A stretch of DNA of 64,000 nt from Saccharopolyspora_D taberi (GTDB lineage Bacteria; Actinomycetota; Actinomycetes; Mycobacteriales; Pseudonocardiaceae), in the NCBI RefSeq assembly GCF_039534165.1, contig NZ_BAAAUX010000005.1, positions 1-64,000 on the forward strand, given 5' to 3'. Positions 7,432 to 13,277 of this stretch are shown piece by piece; position 1 is the stretch's first letter; every line of letters starts with the position of its first letter. The notes beneath the pieces were generated by a model. That model made no database searches. It had not been told where the DNA came from and was given only the letters and a program-made list of their open reading frames with translations. A program made the translations under genes and the position numbers.

Positions 7432-7889
7432 TGGCGATGGAGTCGGCGGTGACGTTCGCGGTGGTGCTGGCGACGTTGCTGGTCGCGCACAACGTGGCGG
7501 ATCACTGGGTGCAGACCTCGCACCAGGCCGGCACCAAGGGCGACCGGGGTTGGGTGGGCCGGTGGGCCTGCGCGAAGCACGTGGCCACCTACACCGCGGT
7601 GACCGCCGGGATGGTCGCACTGGTGTGGGCGGTGTTCGGCCTGCCGATCACCCTCGGCGGGTTCGTGGGCGGGCAGCTGGTGTCGGCGGTGACGCACTAC
7701 TGGGCCGACCGTCGCACCACCCTGGCCTGGCTGGCGGCGCTCACCCGTAACGACAAGTTCTATCGGCTCGGCGCCCCGCGTGAGGGCCACGACGACAACC
7801 CGTCGCTGGGGACCGGCGCCTACGCGCTCGATCAGGCGTGGCACTGGCTGTGGCTGTTCATTGCCGCACTGCTCACCGCCGTCGCCTGA
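7431..7889 (+). CDS. DUF3307-like integral membrane protein
   Basis: The product is about 152 residues from ATG 7431 (GTG 7428 is also possible). The start LLVAHNVADHWVQTSHQAGTK fits the H-x2-AD-x2-Q-x-K pattern of DUF3307 membrane proteins. Three or four hydrophobic segments follow, and the last helix carries DQAWHWLWLF. These proteins are often mislabelled as transcriptional regulators, and their function is unknown. It is coupled to the upstream small membrane protein. Confidence 0.72.
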   Translation: MAMESAVTFAVVLATLLVAHNVADHWVQTSHQAGTKGDRGWVGRWACAKHVATYTAVTAGMVALVWAVFGLPITLGGFVGGQLVSAVTHYWADRRTTLAWLAALTRNDKFYRLGAPREGHDDNPSLGTGAYALDQAWHWLWLFIAALLTAVA

Positions 7890-7920
7890 ACACTCTCTTC
7901 TCCGCGATTTCCCTTTGGCA

Positions 7921-7972
7921 TGGCCGAAAACCGGCCAGACGTGTGTCCGCACTACTGATCAAGGAGCAGACG
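7921..7972 (+). repeat. Leader repeat with hairpin, copy 1
   Basis: The leader contains the hairpin TGGCCG-AAAAC-CGGCCA (7921-7937), then GTGTCCGCACTACTGATC, then an AAGGAG ribosome-binding site and the TTG start. Almost the same sequence precedes the paralogue at 8715, and a shorter version precedes the one at 8955. Confidence 0.7.
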
Positions 7973-8173
7973 TTGAAGGTCTACCGCAAGCAGATGAAGG
8001 ACATCGTCGTGGGCGACGTCGTCGCCGGGGACGCCAAGGGCTGGTGGCGCATCACCAAGGTCGACAGCTGGGGCTCCAAGAGCTCGGTGTGGCTGACCGG
8101 CATCAACACCGCCACCGGCGAGATCGGAAACCTCTGGGGCAACGGCCAGGACTACCGCGACCTCGCTGGCTGA
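7973..8173 (+). CDS. Small GD/W-motif protein, paralogue 1 of 5
   Basis: The 66-residue protein starts at TTG 7973, fixed by AAGGAG six bases upstream. It reads KVYRKQMKDIVVGDVVAGDA, then GWWRITKV and a tail with TGINTATGEIG and DYRD. The core V-GD-VA-x5-G-W-R-T-V suggests a small beta barrel of SH3 or KOW type; this is inferred from pattern only. It is the first of five related genes between 7973 and 9562. Function unknown. Confidence 0.72.
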   Translation: MKVYRKQMKDIVVGDVVAGDAKGWWRITKVDSWGSKSSVWLTGINTATGEIGNLWGNGQDYRDLAG

Positions 8174-8243
8174 CCCGCCTGGAACGTGCCTCCTGTCTTT
8201 GTCCAGGTTCGTTTTCTGTCTATCCATTGTGGAGGAAATTGTC

Positions 8244-8651
8244 ATGGGTCTTATTCAGCTGGTGGTCACGAGTTTCGGCTACCTGCACGGTAAGCCGCCG
8301 TCGATGCCGACCGCGCACCACATCGAGGACGTTCGCAAGGCTCTGCGGGACCCGCACGTCGACCCCGCGTTCCGCGAGCTCGACGGGTTCGACCCGAGGG
8401 TTCAGCAGCGGGTGCTGAACACCCCTGGGGCCAGCGATCTGCTGCGCACGCTCCAGAACCGCACGAACAGGCTGCTGGAGCACAACAACAAGCCGTTCGA
8501 GCCCTACCTGGTCGGGGTCGCGATCGGGTGCGCCGGAGGCCGGCACCGCTCGGTCGTGCTGGCCAACGAGCTGGCCGAGCGCATGCGGCGCTGGGGCTGG
8601 GGCGTCGAGGTCGAGCACCGCGACATTCGCAAGCCCGTCGTCAAGCGCTGA
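8244..8651 (+). CDS. Free-standing RapZ C-terminal-domain protein
   Basis: The 135-residue protein starts at ATG 8244, after GGAGGA. It matches the C-terminal half of RapZ/YvcJ: an initial VTSFGYLHG strand, DVRKALRDPHVDP, a VQQRVLNTPGA stretch and the signature VAIGCAGGRHRSVVLANELA. The P-loop ATPase half of RapZ is absent. In enterobacterial RapZ this domain binds the sRNA GlmZ and related RNAs; whether this one binds RNA is unknown. It sits between paralogues 1 and 2 of the small GD/W family. Confidence 0.8.
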   Translation: MGLIQLVVTSFGYLHGKPPSMPTAHHIEDVRKALRDPHVDPAFRELDGFDPRVQQRVLNTPGASDLLRTLQNRTNRLLEHNNKPFEPYLVGVAIGCAGGRHRSVVLANELAERMRRWGWGVEVEHRDIRKPVVKR

Positions 8652-8662
8652 TCTCCCCGGCC

Positions 8663-8714
8663 TGGCCGAAAACCGGCCAGAAGCGTGTCCGCACTACTGA
8701 TCAAGGAGCAGACG
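8663..8714 (+). repeat. Leader repeat with hairpin, copy 2
   Basis: This is nearly identical to 7921-7972: the hairpin TGGCCG-AAAAC-CGGCCA at 8663-8679, then the shared CGCACTACTGATCAAGGAG leading to a TTG start. The copy implies recent duplication of leader plus gene. Confidence 0.7.
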
Positions 8715-8912
8715 TTGAAGGTCTACCGCAAGCAGATGGACGACATCCACTACGGCGAGATCGTCGCCGGAGACACCGAGGGCTGGTGGCGCGTCCTCCT
8801 CGCCGACGTCCGCCACGACGACACGGTCGTGCTGACCGTGCGCAACACCAGCACCGGCGAGATGGGCGAGTTGCGGGGCAACGCCCTCGACTACCGCGAC
8901 GTCGCCGCCTGA
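8715..8912 (+). CDS. Small GD/W-motif protein, paralogue 2 of 5
   Basis: A 65-residue protein from TTG 8715 (AAGGAG six bases upstream). It begins KVYRKQMDDIHYGEIVAGDT, then GWWRVLLADV and a tail TSTGEMGELRGNALDYRDV that closely follows paralogue 1. The shared DNA includes the leader, so this is a recent tandem copy of 7973-8173 separated from it by the RapZ-domain gene. Confidence 0.72.
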   Translation: MKVYRKQMDDIHYGEIVAGDTEGWWRVLLADVRHDDTVVLTVRNTSTGEMGELRGNALDYRDVAA

Positions 8913-8954
8913 CCCGTCCGGAACCTGTTCGCACCGCTGATCAAGGAGCAGACG

Positions 8955-9149
8955 TTGAAGGTCTACCGCAAGCAGGTCAAGGACTTGTCCGTCGGCGACA
9001 TCATCGCCGAATACCCCGGCCCGTGGCGGGTCACCGCGATCGAGGGCGTCACCGCCCGGTGCGTCGCGATCAGCGCCACCAGCCTGCAGAGCGGCCACGA
9101 GGGCCGACGCCACCACAGCCCCACCGACTGGGTCTCGGTGGCGGCGTGA
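8955..9149 (+). CDS. Small GD/W-motif protein, paralogue 3 of 5
   Basis: A 64-residue protein from TTG 8955, after the same AAGGAG leader. It begins KVYRKQVKDLSVGDIIAEYP, then PWRVTAIEGV, and ends in a TDWVSVAA tail that resembles paralogue 4 (TDWFELAT) more than 1 and 2. It therefore bridges the two halves of the family. Confidence 0.72.
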   Translation: MKVYRKQVKDLSVGDIIAEYPGPWRVTAIEGVTARCVAISATSLQSGHEGRRHHSPTDWVSVAA

Positions 9150-9175
9150 GTGGCACGCGCGAGAAGGGGCGCCCG

Positions 9176-9367
9176 ATGGCCAGGGCGAAGAAGGTGTGTG
9201 ACCTGCGCCGTGGCGATGTCATCGCCGATCGGAACGGCCAGTGGCGCGTCACCGAGATCGACATCGTCAGCAGCTCGTGGGTCGTGGTCAAGGCCACCCA
9301 CATCCGCAGCGGCTACCAGGGCGACCGCGTCACCAGCCTCACCGACTGGTTCGAGCTGGCCACCTGA
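9176..9367 (+). CDS. Small GD/W-motif protein, paralogue 4 of 5
   Basis: A 63-residue protein from ATG 9176 (GAAGGGG upstream). It begins MARAKKVCDLRRGDVIADRN, then GQWRVTEIDIVSSSWVVV and TSLTDWFELAT. The core GDVI-GQWRVTEI matches the other family members, while the N terminus KKVCDL(R/K)RGDV is shared only with paralogue 5. Confidence 0.72.
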   Translation: MARAKKVCDLRRGDVIADRNGQWRVTEIDIVSSSWVVVKATHIRSGYQGDRVTSLTDWFELAT

Positions 9368-9394
9368 CCAGCACCGCAAGGAGGGAGAGAACCG

Positions 9395-9562
9395 ATGTCG
9401 AAGGTCAAGAAGGTGTGTGACCTCAAGCGCGGCGATGTCCTGCTGTGGAGCGGCAAGCCGATGCCGGTCAGCAGCGTCGACGTCACGCCGAAGCGCGTGA
9501 TCGTGCAGGTCGGGGACGTCGAGTTCCTCTACGACCACGACGCCACCGAGACCGTCCGATAG
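9395..9562 (+). CDS. Small GD/W-motif protein, paralogue 5 of 5
   Basis: A 55-residue protein from ATG 9395, after AAGGAGGGAG. It begins MSKVKKVCDLKRGDVLLWSG, then KPMPVSSVDVTPKRVIVQVG. It is the shortest and most divergent copy, lacking the W-R-V-T core but keeping the CDLKRGDV start. It is followed directly by the structured hairpin at 9569-9614. Confidence 0.65.
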   Translation: MSKVKKVCDLKRGDVLLWSGKPMPVSSVDVTPKRVIVQVGDVEFLYDHDATETVR

Positions 9563-9568
9563 CCCCGC

Positions 9569-9614
9569 CCCGGACCGGCAGCCAGTCCCGCCAAGAACGA
9601 CCTGCCGGTCCGGG
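9569..9614 (+). ncRNA. Structured RNA hairpin, copy 1 (13-bp stem, 20-nt loop)
   Basis: CCCGGACCGGCAG (9569-9581) pairs perfectly with CTGCCGGTCCGGG (9602-9614) around a 20-nt loop that carries CCGCCAAGAA at loop positions 7-16. A second copy at 11927-11972 has the same stem length, loop length and loop motif, with one A-U pair replaced by C-G. It could be a terminator, a protein-binding site or a processed RNA. No U-tract follows. Confidence 0.6.
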
Positions 9615-9650
9615 TCCCTCACCGCCCATCAACTGAGCAGGAGGACACCA

Positions 9651-9869
9651 GTGTCTCTCACCAAGAACACGCTGCGAAAGCTGGTCCAGGCAGCCGGCGA
9701 AGCCCGCCAGGACCGCCAGAACCGGCCCCGCTGCCAGGCCCGCACCAACAACGGCCGCCCGTGCCGCCGCCCGGTCAAGGCGGACTGGGGCCACTGCGGC
9801 CGGATCGACTGCGCCGAGTGGATGTACGCCCAGGACGAGAACGACGTCAAGCAGCTCCTCGGCATCTGA
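9651..9869 (+). CDS. Small cysteine-containing hypothetical protein
   Basis: A 72-residue protein from GTG 9651 (AGGAGG upstream). The centre (RPRCQARTNNGRPCRRPVKA, then WGHCGRIDCAEW) has four Cys in a C-x8-C-x9-C-x4-C arrangement that could bind zinc. The N-terminal 20 residues form a basic helix. No known family recognised. Confidence 0.6.
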   Translation: MSLTKNTLRKLVQAAGEARQDRQNRPRCQARTNNGRPCRRPVKADWGHCGRIDCAEWMYAQDENDVKQLLGI

Positions 9870-9901
9870 CCGCCACAGCACGGAAAGGACTTCGATCGAC
9901 C

Positions 9902-10177
9902 ATGGCCACGCAGAAGATCAGCCCCGAGACCGCGACCCGGATCATCGAGCAGCTGACCACGACCAGCTACCTCACCCGCATCACCGGGCACGTCCTGGCC
10001 ACCTTCGGCGCGCCCAAGCGCAAGGCGTTCAACAAGGTGCTCGACGCCCACCGCGAGGCCACCCGCCTGGCCCACGCCGCCCGCCGCGGCGACGACCCGA
10101 CCGCCCCGGCCCAGGCCGCCGACGCGTTCGAACACTTCCAGCAGCTCCACGCCGACTACCAGAAGACCTACGCCTGA
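9902..10177 (+). CDS. Hypothetical protein
   Basis: A 91-residue helical protein from ATG 9902, preceded by a GAAAGGAC leader of the kind seen before many genes of this operon. It reads MATQKISPETATRIIEQLTT and later AHREATRLAHAARRGDD and FEHFQQLHADYQ. There is no membrane segment and no recognised family. Confidence 0.6.
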   Translation: MATQKISPETATRIIEQLTTTSYLTRITGHVLATFGAPKRKAFNKVLDAHREATRLAHAARRGDDPTAPAQAADAFEHFQQLHADYQKTYA

Positions 10178-10196
10178 CCAGGGGAGACACCACGCC

Positions 10197-10382
10197 ATGA
10201 GCAACGGCGAGTTCCGCATCCAGGTCGGCGACAAGACCTACACCCGCGACAACCTCCACGAAGCCGCCCACGACCCCAACATCACCCCCGCCGACCGCAC
10301 GAAGGTCCGCAACATCAACCACGGCGAGTTCACCGGTATCCAGGCCGGCGAGATCCACGGCGGCATCACCTTCGGCCGCTGA
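10197..10382 (+). CDS. Hypothetical protein
   Basis: A 61-residue protein from ATG 10197 (GGGGAGAC upstream), starting MSNGEFRIQVGDKTYTRDNL and ending EIHGGITFGR. It is small, charged and soluble, with no recognised family. Confidence 0.55.
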   Translation: MSNGEFRIQVGDKTYTRDNLHEAAHDPNITPADRTKVRNINHGEFTGIQAGEIHGGITFGR

Positions 10383-10414
10383 ACCCGGGAAACCGTAAGG
10401 AAGGAAGGCAGCAC

Positions 10415-10855
10415 ATGGCCAAGAAGATCGACTACTACGGCGCGCACGAGCCCTACCTGGAGGCGGTGGCGCGGGCTCTGCGGTCGGCCGGGTTCCGCGT
10501 GGCCGAGTGGTGGGGCAACCCCGACGACCCCCGCCACGGAGCGATCGTGCTCACTACGGACGCCCAGCGGCTGATGCTGCTCTGGCACGAGGAAACCGGC
10601 TGGGCCCGCGGGTGGGAGCGCGTTGAGGGCCGCTCCGAACCCACCGACCTCCGCGAGTCCTCTCTGGACCTGCTCGACGAGCCGCAGCGGGTCGTGGCGT
10701 GGGTGCGATCCGTGCTCGACGGCACCAACAACGACCGGCACCTGCTCGGGCTCGGTACCCGCTTCCGCGACGCCGACGACGAAGACGAAGACGAGACGTT
10801 CGAGACCCAGCTGCGCCAGTACTGGCCGCGCGGAGCCGTTCCCCGCGAGTCCTGA
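10415..10855 (+). CDS. DUF6292-like protein
   Basis: A 146-residue protein from ATG 10415 (AAGGAAGG upstream). The N-terminal PYLEAVARALRSAGFRVAEW, the central LMLLWHEETGWARGWE and the ending VVAWVRSVLDG fit the layout I recall for DUF6292, a small actinobacterial family of unknown function. The C-terminal 35 residues are very acidic (DADDEDEDE). The family name is from memory. Confidence 0.6.
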   Translation: MAKKIDYYGAHEPYLEAVARALRSAGFRVAEWWGNPDDPRHGAIVLTTDAQRLMLLWHEETGWARGWERVEGRSEPTDLRESSLDLLDEPQRVVAWVRSVLDGTNNDRHLLGLGTRFRDADDEDEDETFETQLRQYWPRGAVPRES

Positions 10856-10863
10856 CCCATCCG

Positions 10864-10892
10864 CCGGGGCCGGCGGTCCACGTCGGCCCCGG
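10864..10892 (+). terminator. 9-bp GC hairpin
   Basis: CCGGGGCCG (10864-10872) pairs with CGGCCCCGG (10884-10892) around an 11-nt loop, just after the 10415 gene and before the 10932 gene. Possible attenuator inside the operon. No U-tract. Confidence 0.4.
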
Positions 10893-10931
10893 GCAGGCCC
10901 CCATCGCTCGACATCCAGAAAGGACAATCCC

Positions 10932-11162
10932 ATGCGCTTCGGTCGCAGCAAGGACACCCAGCCCGAACAGGAACCGGTACGGCCCGACCAGGTCCACAAG
11001 CTGGCCAAGCTGATGCAGGACCTCGACGACACCGTCTACTTCGACGAGCAGCAGCGCCCCGGAGGCCCCTACCGCCAGGCGAAGGCCGCGCTTGATGCCG
11101 CCAAGCGCAACTCCACCGCCGCCGAGATCAGGGCAGGAGAACGCATGGCCCTGCACGGCTGA
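10932..11162 (+). CDS. Hypothetical protein
   Basis: A 76-residue protein from ATG 10932 with an AAAGGAC leader. It begins MRFGRSKDTQPEQEP and continues with a helical DQVHKLAKLMQDLDDTVYF and a basic C-terminal helix. No recognised family. Confidence 0.55.
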   Translation: MRFGRSKDTQPEQEPVRPDQVHKLAKLMQDLDDTVYFDEQQRPGGPYRQAKAALDAAKRNSTAAEIRAGERMALHG

Positions 11163-11195
11163 GCCGACCACTACGCACGAGGAAGAGGAACAGTC

Positions 11196-11618
11196 TTGTC
11201 TGAGATCACGTCCGCGCACCTGACCACCGATATCGTCGTGTTCGCCGAGGCCAACCGTGAGCTGCACGTGCTACTGATCCGCCGCGGCTGGGACCCGTTC
11301 GCCGGGCACTGGGCGCTGCCCGGCGGCTACGTCGACACCGGCGAAACCTTCGCGCAGGCCGCCCACCGCGAACTCGCCGAGGAGACCGGGCTGACCGCCC
11401 GCCGACTGGTCCAGGTCGGCGTCTACGACATCCCGAACCGTGACCCCCGTGGACGCGTCGTGTCCGTCGCCTTCGCAACGGTGCTCGACCGCATGACTTC
11501 GGCCACCGCCGGAGATGACGCCCGCGAGGCCCGCTGGTTCCGAACCAACCGAGCCCTCGCGCTGCCCCTGGCGTTCGACCACCGCTTCATCCTGTCCGAC
11601 GCCCTCCGCCGCATCTGA
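11196..11618 (+). CDS. Nudix hydrolase (Pif-like position)
   Basis: A 140-residue protein from TTG 11196 after a GAGGAAGAGG purine tract. A complete Nudix box is present (GGYVDTGETFAQAAHREL then AEETGL, about residues 45-68), so it should hydrolyse a nucleoside diphosphate linked to another group. The pSAM2 immunity factor Pif, which limits redundant transfer between donors, is a Nudix protein; a similar role here is possible but not shown. It sits between small hypothetical genes, upstream of the transfer genes. A C-terminal fragment of a related gene remains at 4328-4477. Confidence 0.85.
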   Translation: MSEITSAHLTTDIVVFAEANRELHVLLIRRGWDPFAGHWALPGGYVDTGETFAQAAHRELAEETGLTARRLVQVGVYDIPNRDPRGRVVSVAFATVLDRMTSATAGDDAREARWFRTNRALALPLAFDHRFILSDALRRI

Positions 11619-11647
11619 CCCACCACCGTCGAGAAAGGACACAGACC

Positions 11648-11920
11648 ATGGCGAAGTTTCTGGACGCCCGCCAGCTGCCGAGCGCGGCATGTCGACGGAC
11701 CAACCCGGCCACCGGCGGCCTGTGGCCGCAGCCCCTGCTGGCCAGCAACGCACTCATCGGTGGCGTCCCTGGTCAGGGCAAGACCAGCGTGTCGCGGCAG
11801 ATCGCCCTCACGCGGGCGGTCGCCGCGGTTGACGAGCGCATGGAGTGCCTGATCTGCGAGGGCACCGGGAAGTTCCGCGGCCGGGACTGCTCGGCCTGCA
11901 ACGGCGACGGAAAGCTCTAA
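11648..11920 (+). CDS. P-loop fragment joined to a CxxCxGxG zinc finger
   Basis: The first 60 of 90 residues carry PLLASNALIGGVPGQGKTSV, a Walker A motif in the style of FtsK/SpoIIIE translocases but without any Walker B or motor domain. Residues about 66-90 (CLICEGTGKF, then CSACNGDG) form a DnaJ-type CxxCxGxG pair. The two halves look like separate origins, as if a truncated ftsK-like gene fused in frame to a small zinc-finger gene. RBS GAAAGGAC precedes ATG 11648. Function unknown. Confidence 0.6.
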   Translation: MAKFLDARQLPSAACRRTNPATGGLWPQPLLASNALIGGVPGQGKTSVSRQIALTRAVAAVDERMECLICEGTGKFRGRDCSACNGDGKL

Positions 11921-11926
11921 CCCCGC

Positions 11927-11972
11927 CCCGGCCCGGCAGTCGCAACCGCCAAGAAGCCCCTGCCGGGCCGGG
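11927..11972 (+). ncRNA. Structured RNA hairpin, copy 2 (13-bp stem, 20-nt loop)
   Basis: CCCGGCCCGGCAG (11927-11939) pairs perfectly with CTGCCGGGCCGGG (11960-11972). The 20-nt loop has CCGCCAAGAA at 11946-11955, the same loop position as copy 1 at 9569-9614. The single stem difference between copies is compensatory. Confidence 0.6.
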
Positions 11973-12012
11973 CTCCCCGCTCCGAATCCTTCGATCCTGC
12001 AAGGAGAAACTA

Positions 12013-12339
12013 ATGGTAGAGCCCCATCCCGCTGACGTGACGATCACGATCCCCGGCGGGGTTGTCGAAGCGCTGGCCGCTGCCTACGCCGCCTACAAGG
12101 AGGCACTGGAGAGCGCGAGTTCCCGCCGTCCCCGGCGCACCAGCGGCCGTGTGGCGCTGTGGCGGGCGCTGGCCGCCGCCGAGGACGACCTCGGCCAGGC
12201 GCTCAAGCAGACCGCAGTCCACATCCAACTTCGGCTGGTCCGGGACGCGGTGTTCCGCGACGGCACCCGGTTCGTCCACGACGCGCGCAGGCGCCGCGCC
12301 GAGGCCGCTGAGATCGAGCGGGAGGCCCCCGATGCATGA
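12013..12339 (+). CDS. Hypothetical protein, tandem paralogue A
   Basis: A 108-residue protein from ATG 12013 (AAGGAG at 12001-12006). The start (HPADVTITIPGGVVEALAAA) matches the next gene (QIADVVVTIPADVAARLTGL), and both continue as helical proteins with an alanine- and arginine-rich C terminus. The two genes overlap by 8 bases. No recognised family. Confidence 0.6.
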   Translation: MVEPHPADVTITIPGGVVEALAAAYAAYKEALESASSRRPRRTSGRVALWRALAAAEDDLGQALKQTAVHIQLRLVRDAVFRDGTRFVHDARRRRAEAAEIEREAPDA

Positions 12340-12661
12340 GCCCCAGATCGCGGACGTGGTGGTCACGATCCCCGCCGACGTCGCCGCCCGCCTGACCGGA
12401 CTCGCCCATGCCTACCGCGAGGCGGTGCGCAACGTTTTCGGCTGCCAGACCGGTCCGGTCCTGATCCGGGCCGCCGCGTGGCGGGAGGTCGCTCGTACCG
12501 CGTCCGACCTCGGCGAGGAATGGAGCCGCCCGGAGATCACGCGCCACCTGGAGGCGTTCCCGCCGCTGGCCTCCGCGGCCCGCCACGCCACCCAGACCTA
12601 CCTCGCGCTGGCCCGCTCGGACATCGCCAAGGCCGACCGACTCACCGGTGGAGGTGCGTGA
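12332..12661 (+). CDS. Hypothetical protein, tandem paralogue B
   Basis: A 109-residue protein from ATG 12332, inside the end of paralogue A, with GGGAGG upstream. It is helical throughout, ending in ALARSDIAKADRLTGGGA. Its stop overlaps the next start (TGATG). It is related to 12013-12339 by its first 30 or so residues. Confidence 0.6.
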   Translation: MHEPQIADVVVTIPADVAARLTGLAHAYREAVRNVFGCQTGPVLIRAAAWREVARTASDLGEEWSRPEITRHLEAFPPLASAARHATQTYLALARSDIAKADRLTGGGA

Positions 12662-13062
12662 TGCTGGAACACCAGTCCTGCGTGATCATCCGCTGCGACG
12701 GCTGCGGCGAGGACGAAATCTGCGGCAGCAAGCTGGAGGACAGCTTCGCCCCGCACTTCGAGACCGAGGCCGAGGCGATCCGGTTCCTCGACGAGTACGC
12801 CGAGGACTGGCAGCGCCTCGACGACGGCACGGTCTTGTGCGATCGGTGCGTCAACGCCGCCACCTGCCGCGAGCAGGGGTGCGACATGGGCGAGTGGATC
12901 GCCTGCCTGTGCCAGGGCTACACCCGCCTCGACCTCGATAACGGGACACTCACGGCCCGCTGCCCGGATCGGCACCGCTGGTGCAACCGCTGTGGGCGGG
13001 GCGAGTACACCCACCACACCCACCTCAACCGCCCGGCAGCGGGGACGGAGGCGGGGTTGTGA
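12661..13062 (+). CDS. Cysteine-rich putative zinc-binding protein
   Basis: A 133-residue protein with several Cys clusters: RCDGCGEDEICG near residues 11-22, LCDRCVNAATCREQGC near 59-75, CLC, and WCNRCGRGEYTHHTH near 109-123. This is enough for two or three zinc sites. It is coupled to the previous gene (TGATG) and to the next (GTGA), so it belongs to the operon leading into spdB and tra. No enzymatic motif seen. Confidence 0.65.
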   Translation: MLEHQSCVIIRCDGCGEDEICGSKLEDSFAPHFETEAEAIRFLDEYAEDWQRLDDGTVLCDRCVNAATCREQGCDMGEWIACLCQGYTRLDLDNGTLTARCPDRHRWCNRCGRGEYTHHTHLNRPAAGTEAGL

Positions 13063-13277
13063 ACTCCACCGACTACCTGCGCGACTACACCGCCCCGCGG
13101 GCCGTGCTGGTCGGCGTGCTGTTCCTGACGGCGGTGCTGTTCCGGATGCCCGCGGTCGTGTTGGCGATGGTCGTGCACGTCCTGGACCGCGGCGCCGATC
13201 GCCTGCTGGCTGTCGCGGGCCAGGTTCCGCCCGCACCTGTCCGCACTGTGACCCGTCGAGGGAGGGCTCGGTCATGA
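13059..13277 (+). CDS. Small membrane protein upstream of spdB
   Basis: A 72-residue protein from GTG 13059 (GTGA overlap with the previous stop). The hydrophobic run AVLVGVLFLTAVLFRMPAVV and onwards gives one or two membrane segments, and the C terminus is basic. ATGA overlap with the next gene. Small membrane proteins next to spdB/tra are usual in AICEs, where Spd proteins help spread the element through the mycelium. Confidence 0.6.
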   Translation: MNSTDYLRDYTAPRAVLVGVLFLTAVLFRMPAVVLAMVVHVLDRGADRLLAVAGQVPPAPVRTVTRRGRARS

